DNA from: Amycolatopsis endophytica
GTDB taxonomy: Bacteria; Actinomycetota; Actinomycetes; Mycobacteriales; Pseudonocardiaceae
Direction of reading: 5' to 3'
DNA length: 64,000 nucleotides
NCBI RefSeq assembly: GCF_013410405.1
Contig: NZ_JACCFK010000001.1
Span: 3,968,001 to 4,032,000 of the forward strand
Below the pieces are notes generated by a model, which was given only the letters and a program-made list of their open reading frames with translations, was not told the origin of the DNA and searched no databases. Both the position numbers and the translations under genes were made by a program. This document shows positions 1-10,589 of this stretch, in pieces (position 1 is the stretch's first letter; each line of letters starts with the position of its first letter).

Positions 1-1108
1 TGTTGACCTCGAGCTCGCCCGCGGTCGTGCTCGCCACCTGCACCAGCGGCACCCCGCCCGCCAGCTCGGTCAGGACCCCCTCGGACTTGCGGTGGGTGAG
101 GATCTGCACGTGGTCCCCGCCCTCCTCGCCCCGGACGAACTCGGAGTCGGAGATCCCGGACCGTTCGGTGAGTTCGAAGTTGCGCAGCAGCAGCACGAAC
201 GGCTGCCCGGAACACACCCAGGCGCGCACCGCCCCGGCCGAGTTCACGTGCGCCTGGCGGGCCGCCTCGACGAGGATCTCCATCCGGTCGCCGGGGTGGA
301 AGTGGCGCTGGCGCTCCAGGTAGGCGAGCTGGAACTCCGGATCGCCGATGTGCAAGCCGTCGAGCAGGCCGGGTGCGTTCCCGGCCACCGCCAGCCAGCG
401 CTCCAGCTCGGACCCCGCTGCCGGACGGTCGTCACCGAAACGGCGCACGATCTCGGCGTACGCCTCGCGGGCGGCGGCCTCGTCGCCGCTCTGCAGGGCC
501 GCGGCGGCAGTGTTCGTCCAGCCCTGCGCGGCCCGCTCACGCAGCTCCGGATCCGCACTCGCCGACCAGCGCTCCGCGATCTCCCGCCACAGCCGCCGCA
601 CGTCGACGATCTTGTTTTCGCGCGGCCCGGCGGTCTCCCCGCGCAGGTGGGCGACGTGGACGAGCGCCTGGCACACCGCGCGCTCGACCTCGGCGGGCGC
701 GTCCGGCGCGGCCTGGTCGACCACCGCGCGCAGGACCTCGCGTGCGAGCTCGTTGTCGGCGGTGTTGCGCACGCCCAGCGCGAAGCAGTCCTCCGTGAGC
801 GTCGAGACCATCCGGCGGACCACCCCCGGGTCCGGATGCCGGATGTAGGTCTCGCCCAGCCAGCGCAGGAGGACGAACGCCTCCGTGGTCATCTCACGCT
901 CGGCCATGCCCAGCGCCATCTCGAACACGAACAGGGCGTGCCCGTCGGCGTCCGAGGCCCCGGTGAGTTCCGGGCCGAACAGCCAGCCGTGGAATCGCCG
1001 GTCACCCTCCGCCGGTGACACGCCCTCGCGGAACCCCAGCCACCGCTGGAGCACCGACTCCGTCAACCCGGCCCGGTCGAATCCGGTGCCCGCCCAGTGA
1101 TCCCCCAT
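1..1108 (-). CDS. Helical-repeat protein of unknown function, C-terminus cut off by window edge
   Basis: The frame opens at an ATG at 1108 and is still open at base 1, giving 369 visible residues. The first two thirds are alanine/leucine/arginine-rich helices, including a TPR-like stretch around 'AREAYAEIVRRFGDD', so a helical repeat solenoid is likely. After it comes a different, beta-rich segment beginning 'PFVLLLRNFEL'. This recalls the 'LLR-F' start of small effector-like domains found in multidomain actinobacterial proteins, but I cannot assign a family. The gene is transcribed divergently from the lipoprotein at 1168, with about 60 bases between them. Function is unknown, and the missing C-terminus may hold the informative domain. 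Confidence 0.72.
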   Translation of the reverse strand, partial: MGDHWAGTGFDRAGLTESVLQRWLGFREGVSPAEGDRRFHGWLFGPELTGASDADGHALFVFEMALGMAEREMTTEAFVLLRWLGETYIRHPDPGVVRRMVSTLTEDCFALGVRNTADNELAREVLRAVVDQAAPDAPAEVERAVCQALVHVAHLRGETAGPRENKIVDVRRLWREIAERWSASADPELRERAAQGWTNTAAAALQSGDEAAAREAYAEIVRRFGDDRPAAGSELERWLAVAGNAPGLLDGLHIGDPEFQLAYLERQRHFHPGDRMEILVEAARQAHVNSAGAVRAWVCSGQPFVLLLRNFELTERSGISDSEFVRGEEGGDHVQILTHRKSEGVLTELAGGVPLVQVASTTAGELEVN

Positions 1109-1167
1109 GGCCGATCACTATCCCACGCCGATGCAACCCCGTGGCGGCTTCGTTCCGTCTCGTGACC

Positions 1168-1683
1168 ATGAGGTGGAAAGCAACGATGTGCGGGCTGGGC
1201 CTCGTCCTCGTGGCGGCCACGGCCTGCGGCGAGCAGACCGACAGCGTCCAGCCGGGGGCCGGGGGAGGACAGCCCACCAGCAGCGAGGCCGCCCCCACCG
1301 CGCCGGGCGTCCCGGCGACCGAGCTGCCCCCGGTGATGCCCGGCGGGCCACGGCAGATGCAGCCGCCGGACGGCGCCGAGCAGGTGCCCGCCGCCCGCGT
1401 CGACGCGACGGTCCTGCCCGCCGACTTCCCGCGCGAGGTGTTCGTCAGCGCCGACGGCAGGCAGGTCTTCATCCGGGCCGAAGAGGGCGGATGCGGGCGC
1501 GCCGCCGCCGAGGTCACCGAGCAGACGGACACGCGGGTCGTGATCAACCTGGTGGAGAACAAGACCCAGCAGGCGGGCCAGATGTGCACCATGGACATCC
1601 GCTACCCGGTGGTGTCGGCGACCCTGTCCGAGCCCCTGACCGAGCGGACCGTCGTGCTCGAGTCGGCGAAACGTGGTTACTGA
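1168..1683 (+). CDS. Small secreted lipoprotein, unknown function
   Basis: The product is 171 residues. It begins with a lipoprotein signal: basic residues at 2-4, a hydrophobic run at 9-19, and a lipobox ending in Cys20 ('AATAC'). A Pro/Gly/Ala-rich linker (about 25-75) follows, typical of actinobacterial surface lipoproteins. The folded part contains two further cysteines, in 'EGGCGRA' and 'GQMCTMD', which could form a disulfide outside the membrane. The start was chosen because it puts the signal peptide at the N-terminus. Seventeen bases separate the stop from the next start, so it may be co-transcribed with the SRPBCC gene. I do not recognise a named family. Confidence 0.75.
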   Translation: MRWKATMCGLGLVLVAATACGEQTDSVQPGAGGGQPTSSEAAPTAPGVPATELPPVMPGGPRQMQPPDGAEQVPAARVDATVLPADFPREVFVSADGRQVFIRAEEGGCGRAAAEVTEQTDTRVVINLVENKTQQAGQMCTMDIRYPVVSATLSEPLTERTVVLESAKRGY

Positions 1684-1700
1684 CCGGTAGTATCCGGCGC

Positions 1701-2138
1701 ATGAAGAAACGCCAGGTCTGCGCCACACGTACGGTCGCCGCGCCGCCGGAGAAGATCTTCGAGCTGCTCGCGGACCCGTCGAAGCACCCGCTGATCGACG
1801 GGTCCGGTTCGGTCCTCGCCGCGCAGAGCGGCGGGCCGGAGCGGCTGACGCTCGGAGCGCGCTTCGGCATGGACATGAAGATGGGCGCGTCCTACAAGAT
1901 CCTCAACACGGTGGTCGAGTTCGAGGAGAACCGGCTGATCGCGTGGCGCCACTTCAACGGCCACCGCTGGCGCTGGCAGCTGCGGCCGATCGAGGACGGG
2001 GCCACCGAGGTCACCGAGACCTTCGACTGGTCGACCGCGCGCATCCCGGTCCTGATCGACCTGAGCTTCTTCCCGCGCAAGAACAAGCAGGCCATCGACA
2101 AGACGCTCGACCGGCTCACCAAGTTGTTCCAGGCGTGA
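1701..2138 (+). CDS. SRPBCC (START-like) family protein
   Basis: The 145-residue product has the usual length and order of a polyketide-cyclase/dehydrase-like SRPBCC fold. The N-terminal strand 'CATRTVAAPPEKIFELLADPSKHPLIDGSG' region leads into the first helices. A central beta sheet then carries 'RLIAWRHFNGHRWRWQL' and 'TEVTETFDWS', and a long C-terminal helix ends the protein. Such proteins bind hydrophobic ligands in a closed cavity; the ligand cannot be read from sequence. It is a cytosolic protein with no signal peptide. It lies directly behind the lipoprotein and ends at a strong bidirectional hairpin shared with fumarase. Confidence 0.85.
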   Translation: MKKRQVCATRTVAAPPEKIFELLADPSKHPLIDGSGSVLAAQSGGPERLTLGARFGMDMKMGASYKILNTVVEFEENRLIAWRHFNGHRWRWQLRPIEDGATEVTETFDWSTARIPVLIDLSFFPRKNKQAIDKTLDRLTKLFQA

Positions 2139-2142
2139 GAAA

Positions 2143-2170
2143 GGGGCGCCACCCGCGTGGGTGGCGCCCC
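2143..2170. terminator. Bidirectional hairpin terminator between SRPBCC gene and fumarase
   Basis: A perfect 12-bp stem (2143-2154 paired with 2159-2170, 4-base loop) lies between two convergent stop codons. It is GC-rich with little flanking T, as is usual for actinobacterial terminators. Confidence 0.85.
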
Positions 2171-2176
2171 TTCGCG

Positions 2177-3838
<1,662 letters not shown>

Positions 3839-4297
3839 TCGGGCTCCCTTGCAGGCAATTCGGGGCCCTTGACGTTACCGCCTGCGCGTGCTTGCCCACG
3901 GTGCGGTGTGGCGGTTACCTCTTCTGTTGGGGCTTCTGTCGCCGCTACACGTGTTCTTGCGCTGCGCGCGGCTGGGCAACCGATGAGGCTGGGGATCGGG
4001 TTGCGGGAGAGGTGTGGTTCGGGGGGTGGGTTGCGTTGCGTTGCCGGGTGGCGGCCGCGCAGCGCGAGTTCCACGTTTCCGTGCGTGAGTTCTTCGGTCG
4101 CGATCGAAGCCAGAAAGTCGGAAGGCCGGGCCCACCCCGACGGACCCGACCTTCCGGGGAAAGCGGAAGGGAGCACAGGGCACCCACCGCGAAGTCACCG
4201 TCCGAAGGACGTAAGAAACTCACGAAACGTTGCTTCCACGGTGACGTGACCTACGTCTCACGTCAACAGGGCCGATCGAGTTGTTCGGCAAACGCAA
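3839..4297. other. Gene-free interval upstream of fumarase, with repeat remnants
   Basis: I see no convincing coding frame here. Around 3985-4050 is a degenerate copy of the 'GATGAGG...GCGTTGCCGGG' block that recurs in other intergenic regions of the window. At 4066 and 4087 two GAGTTC-type units lie 21 bases apart, matching the periodicity of the arrays elsewhere. The fumarase promoter should lie in 3839-3920 on the minus strand, but no hexamer pair is clear enough to call. Confidence 0.6.
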
Positions 4298-4333
4298 GCA
4301 GGGCCACCCCGCGTAGTCGCGGAATGGCCCTGC
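4298..4333 (-). terminator. Hairpin terminator downstream of sigB
   Basis: A 9-bp outer stem (GCAGGGCCA at 4298-4306 with TGGCCCTGC at 4325-4333) encloses a second short CCGCG/CGCGG pairing. It lies 24 bases beyond the sigB stop codon. Confidence 0.75.
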
Positions 4334-4356
4334 GTCCCCTGCTTCGATCCGGCCCG

Positions 4357-5385
4357 TCAGCTGGCGTAGGCGCGCAGGCGCTCGGCCCGCTCGCCCTGGC
4401 GCAGCTTCGACATGACCTCGCGCTCGATCTGGCGGACCCGCTCGCGGGACAGCCCGAAGTGCTTGCCGATCTGGTCGAGGGTGCGCGGCTGGCCGTCGTC
4501 GAGGCCGTAGCGCATCCGGATCACGTGCTGCTCCCGCTCGTCGAGCGTGGCCAGGACCCGGCGCAGGTCGTCCTGCAGCAGGCCCGAGATGACGGCGCTC
4601 TCGGCGTCGGTGGCCTCGGAGTCCTCGATGAAGTCGCCCAGCGGGGCGTCCTCGTCGGTGCCCACCGGCATGTCCAGGCTCACCGGGTCGCGGGCGTGGT
4701 CGAGCAGGTCGGCGACCTTCTCGGCCGCGATACCCGACTCGGCGGCCAGCTCCTCGTTGGTGGCCTCACGGCCGAGCTGCTGGTGCAGGTCACGCTTGAT
4801 GCGGGCCAGCTTGTTGACCTGCTCCACCAGGTGCACGGGCAGCCGGATGGTGCGGCCCTGGTCGGCCATGCCGCGGGTGATGGCCTGGCGGATCCACCAC
4901 GTGGCGTACGTCGAGAACTTGAACCCCTTGGAGTAGTCGAACTTCTCCACGGCGCGGATCAGGCCCAGGTTCCCCTCCTGGATCAGGTCGAGCAGCGGCA
5001 TCCCCCGCCCCGTGTAGCGCTTGGCCAGCGACACGACCAGCCGGAGGTTGGCCTCCAGCAGGTGGTTCTTGGCGCGGTGGCCGTCGCGCACGAGCGCCTG
5101 CAGCTCCTTGCGGCGCTGCGGGCTCAGCTTCGCCGCGGTGTCGAGCATGTGCTGCGCGAACACCCCGGCCTCGATGCGCTTGGCGAGCTCGACCTCGTCG
5201 GCGGCCGACAGCAGCGCGGTCTTGCCGATCCCGTTGAGGTAGACCCGCACGAGGTCCGCGGCCGGGCCCTGTGCGTCGAGATCCGCGTCGAGGTTCGGCG
5301 AAGGGCGTACGCTGGTCTCGACGGCGGGCTCGGTGTCGGGCTCGGGGACCTCACGAGTCGGGCGCTCGAGAGTCTGTACTGACAT
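4357..5385 (-). CDS. sigB: RNA polymerase sigma factor SigB (group 2, principal-like)
   Basis: The product is 342 residues with complete sigma-70 regions 1.2 to 4.2. Region 1.2 starts at '[18 protein letters not shown]'. Region 2 carries '[16 protein letters not shown]', '[19 protein letters not shown]' and '[13 protein letters not shown]'. Region 4.2 is '[20 protein letters not shown]'. It lacks the long acidic/basic N-terminal extension of the principal sigma factor at 22088-23497, which makes it the group 2 paralogue known in mycobacteria as the general-stress and stationary-phase factor SigB. It is a single-gene unit with a terminator behind it and an ECF-type promoter about 120 bases ahead of its start. 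Confidence 0.93.
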   Translation of the reverse strand: MSVQTLERPTREVPEPDTEPAVETSVRPSPNLDADLDAQGPAADLVRVYLNGIGKTALLSAADEVELAKRIEAGVFAQHMLDTAAKLSPQRRKELQALVRDGHRAKNHLLEANLRLVVSLAKRYTGRGMPLLDLIQEGNLGLIRAVEKFDYSKGFKFSTYATWWIRQAITRGMADQGRTIRLPVHLVEQVNKLARIKRDLHQQLGREATNEELAAESGIAAEKVADLLDHARDPVSLDMPVGTDEDAPLGDFIEDSEATDAESAVISGLLQDDLRRVLATLDEREQHVIRMRYGLDDGQPRTLDQIGKHFGLSRERVRQIEREVMSKLRQGERAERLRAYAS

Positions 5386-5507
5386 GTTCTGCCTCCCCGG
5401 TCACGGGCGGACACGTTCGGTGCGTCACACCGGCTCCTCGCCGCGTGGGTGGATCCTGTGGAGTGCTCCACTCACGCGAGTCCAGCTCGTCGGCTGGACA
5501 ATGGTTC

Positions 5508-5535
5508 CAACGCCGGTCGTTGCCAAAACGTTCCC
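5508..5535 (-). promoter_or_regulatory. Putative ECF (SigH/SigE-type) promoter of sigB
   Basis: On the minus strand GGGAAC (5535-5530) is followed after 17 bases by CGTTG (5512-5508). This fits the GGAAC...GTT pattern of sigma-H/sigma-E class promoters, which are known to drive sigB in mycobacteria. It leaves a leader of roughly 115 bases before the sigB start at 5385. Reading it as a promoter is inference from the motif and the gene it precedes. Confidence 0.55.
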
Positions 5536-5627
5536 GCCTTCTCCACATGAGGACGGCGGATTACCGGACCGGGTTGCTCCACCAAAGCTGAGGTTTTGCT
5601 GAGAACCCCGGGTCCGGTACGGGTGGT

Positions 5628-6053
5628 CTAGACCTCGACGAGGACGGTGAACGGTCCGTCGTTCACGCTGTGCACCGCCATCGTGGCGCCGAATTTCCCG
5701 GTCGCCACACGGGCTCCGCGCCCGCGCAGCTCCGCGACGACGCGGTCGAACAGCGCCAGCGCGGCCTCCGGGCGGGCGGCCTGGGTCCACGATGGACGGC
5801 GACCCTTGCGGGTGTCTCCGTAGAGCGTGAATTGGCTCACCACCAGCAGTGGGGCGTCCGCTGTGGCGCACGACTCCTCGTCGCGCAGGACGCGCAGTTG
5901 GTGCAGCTTGCGCGCCATGGTGACCGCTTTGTCTTCGGTGTCCGAAACGTGGATGCCCAGCAGGACCAGCAGTCCCGGCTCCCGGATCGCGCCGACGACC
6001 TCGCCGTCGACCGTGACGCCCGCCTCGGTCACGCGCGCCGCGACGGCCCTCAC
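5628..6053 (-). CDS. dtd: D-aminoacyl-tRNA deacylase
   Basis: The 141-residue product releases D-amino acids from mischarged tRNAs. It contains the two hallmark motifs of DTD: 'LLVVSQFTLYGDTRKGRRPSW' (the SQFTL motif) and the C-terminal 'GKFGATMAVHSVNDGPFT' region carrying the family's N-x-GP-x-T signature. The start is a GTG at 6053 whose bases overlap the stop of the upstream methyltransferase (GTGA), indicating translational coupling. Its length equals that of the E. coli enzyme. It is the last gene of a two-gene minus-strand unit running toward sigB. Confidence 0.93.
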   Translation of the reverse strand: MRAVAARVTEAGVTVDGEVVGAIREPGLLVLLGIHVSDTEDKAVTMARKLHQLRVLRDEESCATADAPLLVVSQFTLYGDTRKGRRPSWTQAARPEAALALFDRVVAELRGRGARVATGKFGATMAVHSVNDGPFTVLVEV

Positions 6054-7531
6054 ACGGCCTCCAGGAAGCCGTGCCGGACCAGCTCGCGCACCAGCGGCAG
6101 CACCCCCGCGGTCAGCGCCTCCTCGTCCAGCCCGTGCCCGGCCGCCAGCAGCGACACCAGGTCCGACAGCGGCAGCGCGCCGCGGCACCCGGCCAGCAAC
6201 GCGGCCACCGGCTCGTCGATCTCGTGCTGCCAGCCGGGCCCGTCCGAGCGGTGCAGGCGCAGCACTGTGGTGTCCCAGCCCTCGTCGGACGGCGCGGACA
6301 CGCGCTCCAGCAGCACCGACGACGGCACCCGGAACCGCGTGTCCAGCAGCTCGGAACCGTGGTCCCGCAGCCAGTCCACGCGGTCCAGCCACGCACCCGC
6401 CTCCGGGCCCAGCGGATCGTCGTAGGCCTGGCGCAGGTCCTCGCACACCACCGTCGGGTGGGCGGCGTCCGTGCGGCGCAGCGTCACGAACCCGAAGCCG
6501 ATGCCCTGCACCTTGTTCTCCGCGAACCAGTCGAGCCAGTCCGCGGCCTTGGCGCGCCCACGATCGGAGCGGGGATCGATGCCCGCGTCGCGCAGCCAGG
6601 TGCCGACGTAGAGGCCGGGATCGGCTACGTCGCGTTGCACGAACCACGCGTCCGTGGCGGGCGGAAGCCACCGGCTCACCCGGTCGGCCCAGTCCTCGCC
6701 GTCGACGTGCAACCAGGAGGCGAGCAGCTGACCGGTGCCGCCCTCGGTCAGGAACCCGGGCAGCTGCCGCACGACCAGGGCACTCGCGTCGTCGCCACCG
6801 AGCCCGGAGTCACGGTAGGTGTAGTCCACGCGCGGCGGGCCCACCACGAACGGGGGATTGCACACGATCTGGTCGAAGCGGCGCCGCGCCACGGGCGCGA
6901 ACCACTCGCCCCGCGCCAGCTCCACGTCCAGCTCGTTGAGCCGGAAGGTCGCCCCCGCCAGCGCCAGCGCCCGCTCCGACACGTCGGTCGCCGTCACCCG
7001 CCGCGCGTGCCGGGTCGCGTGCAGGGCCTGCACCCCGTTGCCGGTGCCCAGGTCCAGCAGGCTGCCCACGGGCCGCCGCGTCGTCGCGCGGATCAGGCTC
7101 AGCGACGCATGCCCGACGCCGAGCACGTGCTCGGGCGGTACCTCCGCGCCGAGCGCGTCGGAGTCCAGGTCCGACACGACCCACCACGACCCCTGCTCGT
7201 CGCCGTGCGGCCGCACGTCCAGGCCCGCGCGCACCTGGTCACCGCCGTGCACGAGACCGGCCTCCCGCGCGTCGCCCGGCGAGAGCGGGGCCAGCGCCGC
7301 GCGCACGGCCGCCTCCGGTTCCGCGGCGCCGAGCAGGAACAGGCGGATGAGCGTGCCGAGTTCGCCGGCGTCCGCGCTGGCGCGGAAGGCCAGTTCGGGT
7401 TCGCCGCGGCCCAGCGCCGCGTGTGCCGCGCCGCCGAGTGCGCCGACCACTCCGTCGGCGTCGTAACCCGTGCGGCGGAAGGCCTCGCGCAGGCGGGCCA
7501 GGAAGTCGTCCGAGAAGCGGGGGATGCTCAC
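6050..7531 (-). CDS. DUF7059-type class I SAM-dependent methyltransferase
   Basis: The 493-residue product has an N-terminal helical domain of about 140 residues. A Rossmann methyltransferase domain follows, with motif I 'LLDLGTGNGVQAL' and the catalytic 'NPPF' motif in 'IVCNPPFVVGPPRVDY'. NPPF/NPPY motifs mark enzymes that methylate exocyclic or amide nitrogens, such as RsmC- and PrmC-like proteins. The C-terminal 200 residues form a further domain with a winged-helix flavour. The substrate is unknown; a ribosomal RNA or protein target is a reasonable guess. The GTG start at 7531 gives 49 bases to the divergent peptidase gene. It overlaps dtd by four bases. Confidence 0.85.
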   Translation of the reverse strand: MSIPRFSDDFLARLREAFRRTGYDADGVVGALGGAAHAALGRGEPELAFRASADAGELGTLIRLFLLGAAEPEAAVRAALAPLSPGDAREAGLVHGGDQVRAGLDVRPHGDEQGSWWVVSDLDSDALGAEVPPEHVLGVGHASLSLIRATTRRPVGSLLDLGTGNGVQALHATRHARRVTATDVSERALALAGATFRLNELDVELARGEWFAPVARRRFDQIVCNPPFVVGPPRVDYTYRDSGLGGDDASALVVRQLPGFLTEGGTGQLLASWLHVDGEDWADRVSRWLPPATDAWFVQRDVADPGLYVGTWLRDAGIDPRSDRGRAKAADWLDWFAENKVQGIGFGFVTLRRTDAAHPTVVCEDLRQAYDDPLGPEAGAWLDRVDWLRDHGSELLDTRFRVPSSVLLERVSAPSDEGWDTTVLRLHRSDGPGWQHEIDEPVAALLAGCRGALPLSDLVSLLAAGHGLDEEALTAGVLPLVRELVRHGFLEAV

Positions 7532-7580
7532 GGTGGGTAATCCTCCCACGCGGGTGCCGGAGCTGTGTTGTGATGGCTGC

Positions 7581-8864
7581 ATGACGACCACCGACCGGGC
7601 GTCGGCGCTCGCGGGACTCGACGCGATGCTGCCGGAGCTGGAGGAGCTGTACGTCGACCTGCACCGGCACCCCGAGCTGTCGTTCGCCGAGCACCGGACG
7701 GCCGAGGCGCTCGCGGCGCGGCTGCGCGCGTCCGGGTACGAGGTGCACACCGGAATCGGCGGAACGGGCGTGGCCGGGGTGCTGCGCAACGGTCCCGGTC
7801 CGGTCGTGATGCTGCGCGCCGACATCGACGCGCTGCCGGTCGCGGAGAAGACCGGCCTGCCGTACGCGAGCGAGGCCCGCGCGGCGAACGCGCAGGGCGA
7901 CGAGGTGCCGGTGATGCACGCGTGCGGGCACGACATGCACGCCACCTGGCTCGACGGCGCCGCCCGCGTGCTCGCCGGGCACCGGACGGCGTGGCAGGGC
8001 ACGCTCGCCGTGGTGTTCCAGCCCGGCGAGGAGAAGGGCTCGGGCGCCGAGGCGATGGTGCGGGACGGGTTGTTCGACCGCACCGGCACGCCCGAGGTGG
8101 TGCTCGGCCAGCACGTCGCGCCCGGCCCGGCGGGCTGGGTCCTGACCCGGCCGGGTGTGCTGATGGCGGCGACCGACGCGCTGCGGATCGTGTTGCACGG
8201 CCGCGGCGGGCACGGCTCGCGCCCGGAGACGACCGTCGATCCGGCGGTGCTGGCCGCGTCGGTGGTGATGCGGTTGCAGACGATCGTGTCGCGGGAGGTC
8301 GCGGCGACCGAGCAGGCCGTGGTCACGGTGGGATCGATGCACGTCGGATCCGCGCACAACGTCATCGCCGACGAAGCGGTGCTGGAGGTCAACATCCGGA
8401 CCTTCGACGAGCAGGTCCGCCGTCGCGTGCTCGCCGCGGTCGAGCGCATCGTCAGGGGTGAGGCGGAGGTGGCGGCCGCGCCCCGGCCGCCGGAGATCAC
8501 GCCGGTCGCGTCCTTCCCGGTGACCACCAACGACGAGCCCGCGAACGGGACTCTCACCGACGCGTTCAAGGGATACTTCGGCGCCGAGCGAGTAATGGAC
8601 GCGCCGCTGGTCACCGGCAGCGAGGACTTCGGCGAGTTCGGCCGCGCGGCAGGTGCCCGCTCGGTGTTCTGGCTGGTCGGCGGGCTGGACCAGGAGAAAG
8701 TGCTGCGGGCGATCACGGCCGGGCGGTTCGAACAGGACGTTCCGTCCAACCACTCGCCGTACTTCGCGCCGGTCCTCCATCCGACTCTGCGGACCGGGGT
8801 GGAGACCCTCGTCGTGGGCGCGCTCACGTTTTTGTCGGTGGGTGGTGGCACGCTCGGCGCATGA
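7581..8864 (+). CDS. M20D-family amidohydrolase
   Basis: The product (427 residues) is a zinc-dependent M20D peptidase of the aminoacylase/IAA-amino-acid hydrolase type, which cleaves N-acyl or amide bonds of amino-acid conjugates. The metal-binding motif 'HACGHDMH' lies at 113-120, with Cys115 and His117 as expected ligands; 'QPGEE' with the catalytic acid is at 147-151. The dimerisation/lid domain includes 'GRGGHGSRPETTVDP'. The C-terminal metal ligand lies in 'PSNHSPYFAP'. It is cytosolic. Its stop overlaps the start of the following DUF664 gene (ATGA), so the two are probably one transcript. Confidence 0.9.
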   Translation: MTTTDRASALAGLDAMLPELEELYVDLHRHPELSFAEHRTAEALAARLRASGYEVHTGIGGTGVAGVLRNGPGPVVMLRADIDALPVAEKTGLPYASEARAANAQGDEVPVMHACGHDMHATWLDGAARVLAGHRTAWQGTLAVVFQPGEEKGSGAEAMVRDGLFDRTGTPEVVLGQHVAPGPAGWVLTRPGVLMAATDALRIVLHGRGGHGSRPETTVDPAVLAASVVMRLQTIVSREVAATEQAVVTVGSMHVGSAHNVIADEAVLEVNIRTFDEQVRRRVLAAVERIVRGEAEVAAAPRPPEITPVASFPVTTNDEPANGTLTDAFKGYFGAERVMDAPLVTGSEDFGEFGRAAGARSVFWLVGGLDQEKVLRAITAGRFEQDVPSNHSPYFAPVLHPTLRTGVETLVVGALTFLSVGGGTLGA

Positions 8865-9406
8865 CCGAGATACCCGTCGCGAACTTCGCCCAGCTGTGGG
8901 CCGAGGACATCCGCGAACCCCTGCCCAAGACCGGTGACGAGCGCAAGATCCTCAGTGCCTACCTCGACTGGCACCGGCAGACGTTCGAACTGAAATGCGG
9001 CGGTGTGCCGCCGCATCGCCTGTCCGAGAAGCCGATCCCGCCGTCGGGGCTGTCCCTGCACGGGCTGTTGCGGCACCTCGCCGGGGTCGAGCGGTGGTGG
9101 TTCCGCATCCAGTTCCGCGGGGAGGACGTGCCGCTCCTGTACTACTCGGACGACGATCCGGAGCAGGACTTCGAGCGGCTGGACGGCGATCCGGCGGAAG
9201 CGCTGGCCGTGTGGCGCGCCGAATGCGAGGAGTCGCGGCGGATCGTGGCCGACGCGCCGTCGCTGGAGGTGACGGGCGTGCACGCCGCCTCTGGTGAACC
9301 GGTGTCACTACGGCGGATCATGGTGAACCTGCTCGCCGAGTACGCCCGCCACAGCGGGCACGCCGACCTGCTGCGGGAACGGATCGACGGCAGGACGGGG
9401 TACTGA
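8861..9406 (+). CDS. DinB/DUF664 family protein (mycothiol-dependent enzyme superfamily)
   Basis: The 181-residue protein is a four-helix-bundle DinB-like protein of the DUF664 group. The conserved core is visible as 'SLHGLLRHLAGVERWWFRIQF', where an active-site histidine of the family's metal triad would be, and as 'NLLAEYARHSGHADLLRERIDG', which carries the C-terminal histidines. In actinobacteria this fold includes mycothiol- and bacillithiol-type S-transferases, but the actual reaction of this member is unknown. It overlaps the upstream amidohydrolase by four bases and is followed 14 bases later by the dapE-like gene, so the three genes look like one operon. Confidence 0.88.
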   Translation: MTEIPVANFAQLWAEDIREPLPKTGDERKILSAYLDWHRQTFELKCGGVPPHRLSEKPIPPSGLSLHGLLRHLAGVERWWFRIQFRGEDVPLLYYSDDDPEQDFERLDGDPAEALAVWRAECEESRRIVADAPSLEVTGVHAASGEPVSLRRIMVNLLAEYARHSGHADLLRERIDGRTGY

Positions 9407-9420
9407 GTCTGGAGGGACCG

Positions 9421-10527
9421 ATGACCGACGCACTCGCTCTCACCCGCGCGCTGACAGCGGTGGACACGGTGGGGCACGCGGAGACGGCCGCGCTGGAGGT
9501 CGTCGCGCCGCTGCTGGCGGACGCGGGGTTCCGCACCGAGGTGTTCGAGCACGAACCCGGCCGCGGCACGCTCGTCGCCGAGTGGGAGACCGGGCACGAC
9601 ACGCCACCGCTGTGCCTGTCGGGGCACGTGGACACGGTGCCGCTGGGCGGGGCGCGGTGGCAGCGTGACCCGTTCGCCGGTGAGACCGACGGCGACCGGC
9701 TGTACGGGCGCGGCGTGAGCGATATGAAGGCCGGAGTCGCGGCCATCGTGACGGCGGCGGTGACGGTCGCGCGGTCCCGTTCGCGGCGGTCGGGGCTGCG
9801 GCTCGTGCTGACCGCGGCGGAGGAGACCGGTTCGCAGGGCGCACGGTTCGTCGCCGGGCGGCTGGGGCGCAGCGGCCCACTGGTCATCGCCGAGCCGACG
9901 GCCAATGTCGCGTTCCACGGGCACAAGGGCGCGCTGTGGCTGGAGGCGCTCGCGACCGGCGTGACGGCGCACGGGTCGATGCCGCACCTGGGGGACAACG
10001 CGGTCGTCAAGCTGGCCGGGGCGGTGTCCCGGCTTGCCGGTCACCGGTTCGACGTCGAACCGCATCCGGTGATGGGGCCGCCGACGCTCAACGTCGGCAC
10101 GTTCACCGGCGGCCTGAACACGAACTCGGTGCCCGACCGGGCGGTGGCGACGGCCGACGTGCGCACGGTCGCCGGGCAGGACCACGGCGAGTTGCTGCGG
10201 GCGCTGGCGGCGGTCGCGGGCGAGGGGGTCGCGGTCACGCCGCTGATCGACCTGCCGCCGGTCTGGACCGACCCCGGCGACGAGTGGGCGGCCTCGGCGT
10301 CGGCGATCGCCCGGCAGGTCACCGGCGCGGGCGAGGAGGTGGCGACGGCGACGTACTTCACCGACGCCTCCGTGCTGACCCCCGCGCTGGGCGGCGTGCC
10401 GACGCTGATCTGCGGGCCGGGGCAGCCGGAGCAGGCCCACGTCACCGACGAGTGGTGCTCGATCACCCGGCTGGCGGAGTCGGTGGAGATCCTGACCCGG
10501 ATCGGCGCGGAGTGGTGCGGGATTTAA
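9421..10527 (+). CDS. dapE: Succinyl-diaminopimelate desuccinylase-like M20 metallopeptidase
   Basis: This 368-residue di-zinc M20A hydrolase resembles actinobacterial DapE, which removes succinate from N-succinyl-LL-diaminopimelate in the lysine and peptidoglycan precursor pathway. First metal ligands lie in 'LSGHVDTVP' (His69, Asp71). The bridging aspartate is Asp101 in 'GRGVSDMKAG', the catalytic glutamates are 134-135 in 'TAAEETGSQG', and the lid domain carries 'AHGSMPHLGDN'. A clear Shine-Dalgarno (GGAGGGACCG) precedes the ATG. ArgE and carboxypeptidase relatives share these motifs, so the substrate is the least certain part of the call. Confidence 0.75.
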   Translation: MTDALALTRALTAVDTVGHAETAALEVVAPLLADAGFRTEVFEHEPGRGTLVAEWETGHDTPPLCLSGHVDTVPLGGARWQRDPFAGETDGDRLYGRGVSDMKAGVAAIVTAAVTVARSRSRRSGLRLVLTAAEETGSQGARFVAGRLGRSGPLVIAEPTANVAFHGHKGALWLEALATGVTAHGSMPHLGDNAVVKLAGAVSRLAGHRFDVEPHPVMGPPTLNVGTFTGGLNTNSVPDRAVATADVRTVAGQDHGELLRALAAVAGEGVAVTPLIDLPPVWTDPGDEWAASASAIARQVTGAGEEVATATYFTDASVLTPALGGVPTLICGPGQPEQAHVTDEWCSITRLAESVEILTRIGAEWCGI

Positions 10528-10589
10528 CGCCCACCCGAGTATCGCCGGTGCGGGGGAAGTGGCAGCATGGAGGGACAGGAGGTGGTCGC

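Noticed and set aside
9421..10527. Assignment of the M20 gene to acetylornithine deacetylase (ArgE)
   Set aside because: Motifs are shared by ArgE, DapE and carboxypeptidase G2; the actinobacterial DapE-like 'SGHVDTVPLGG' and gene length were judged closer to DapE, but no arg or dap genes lie nearby to settle it.
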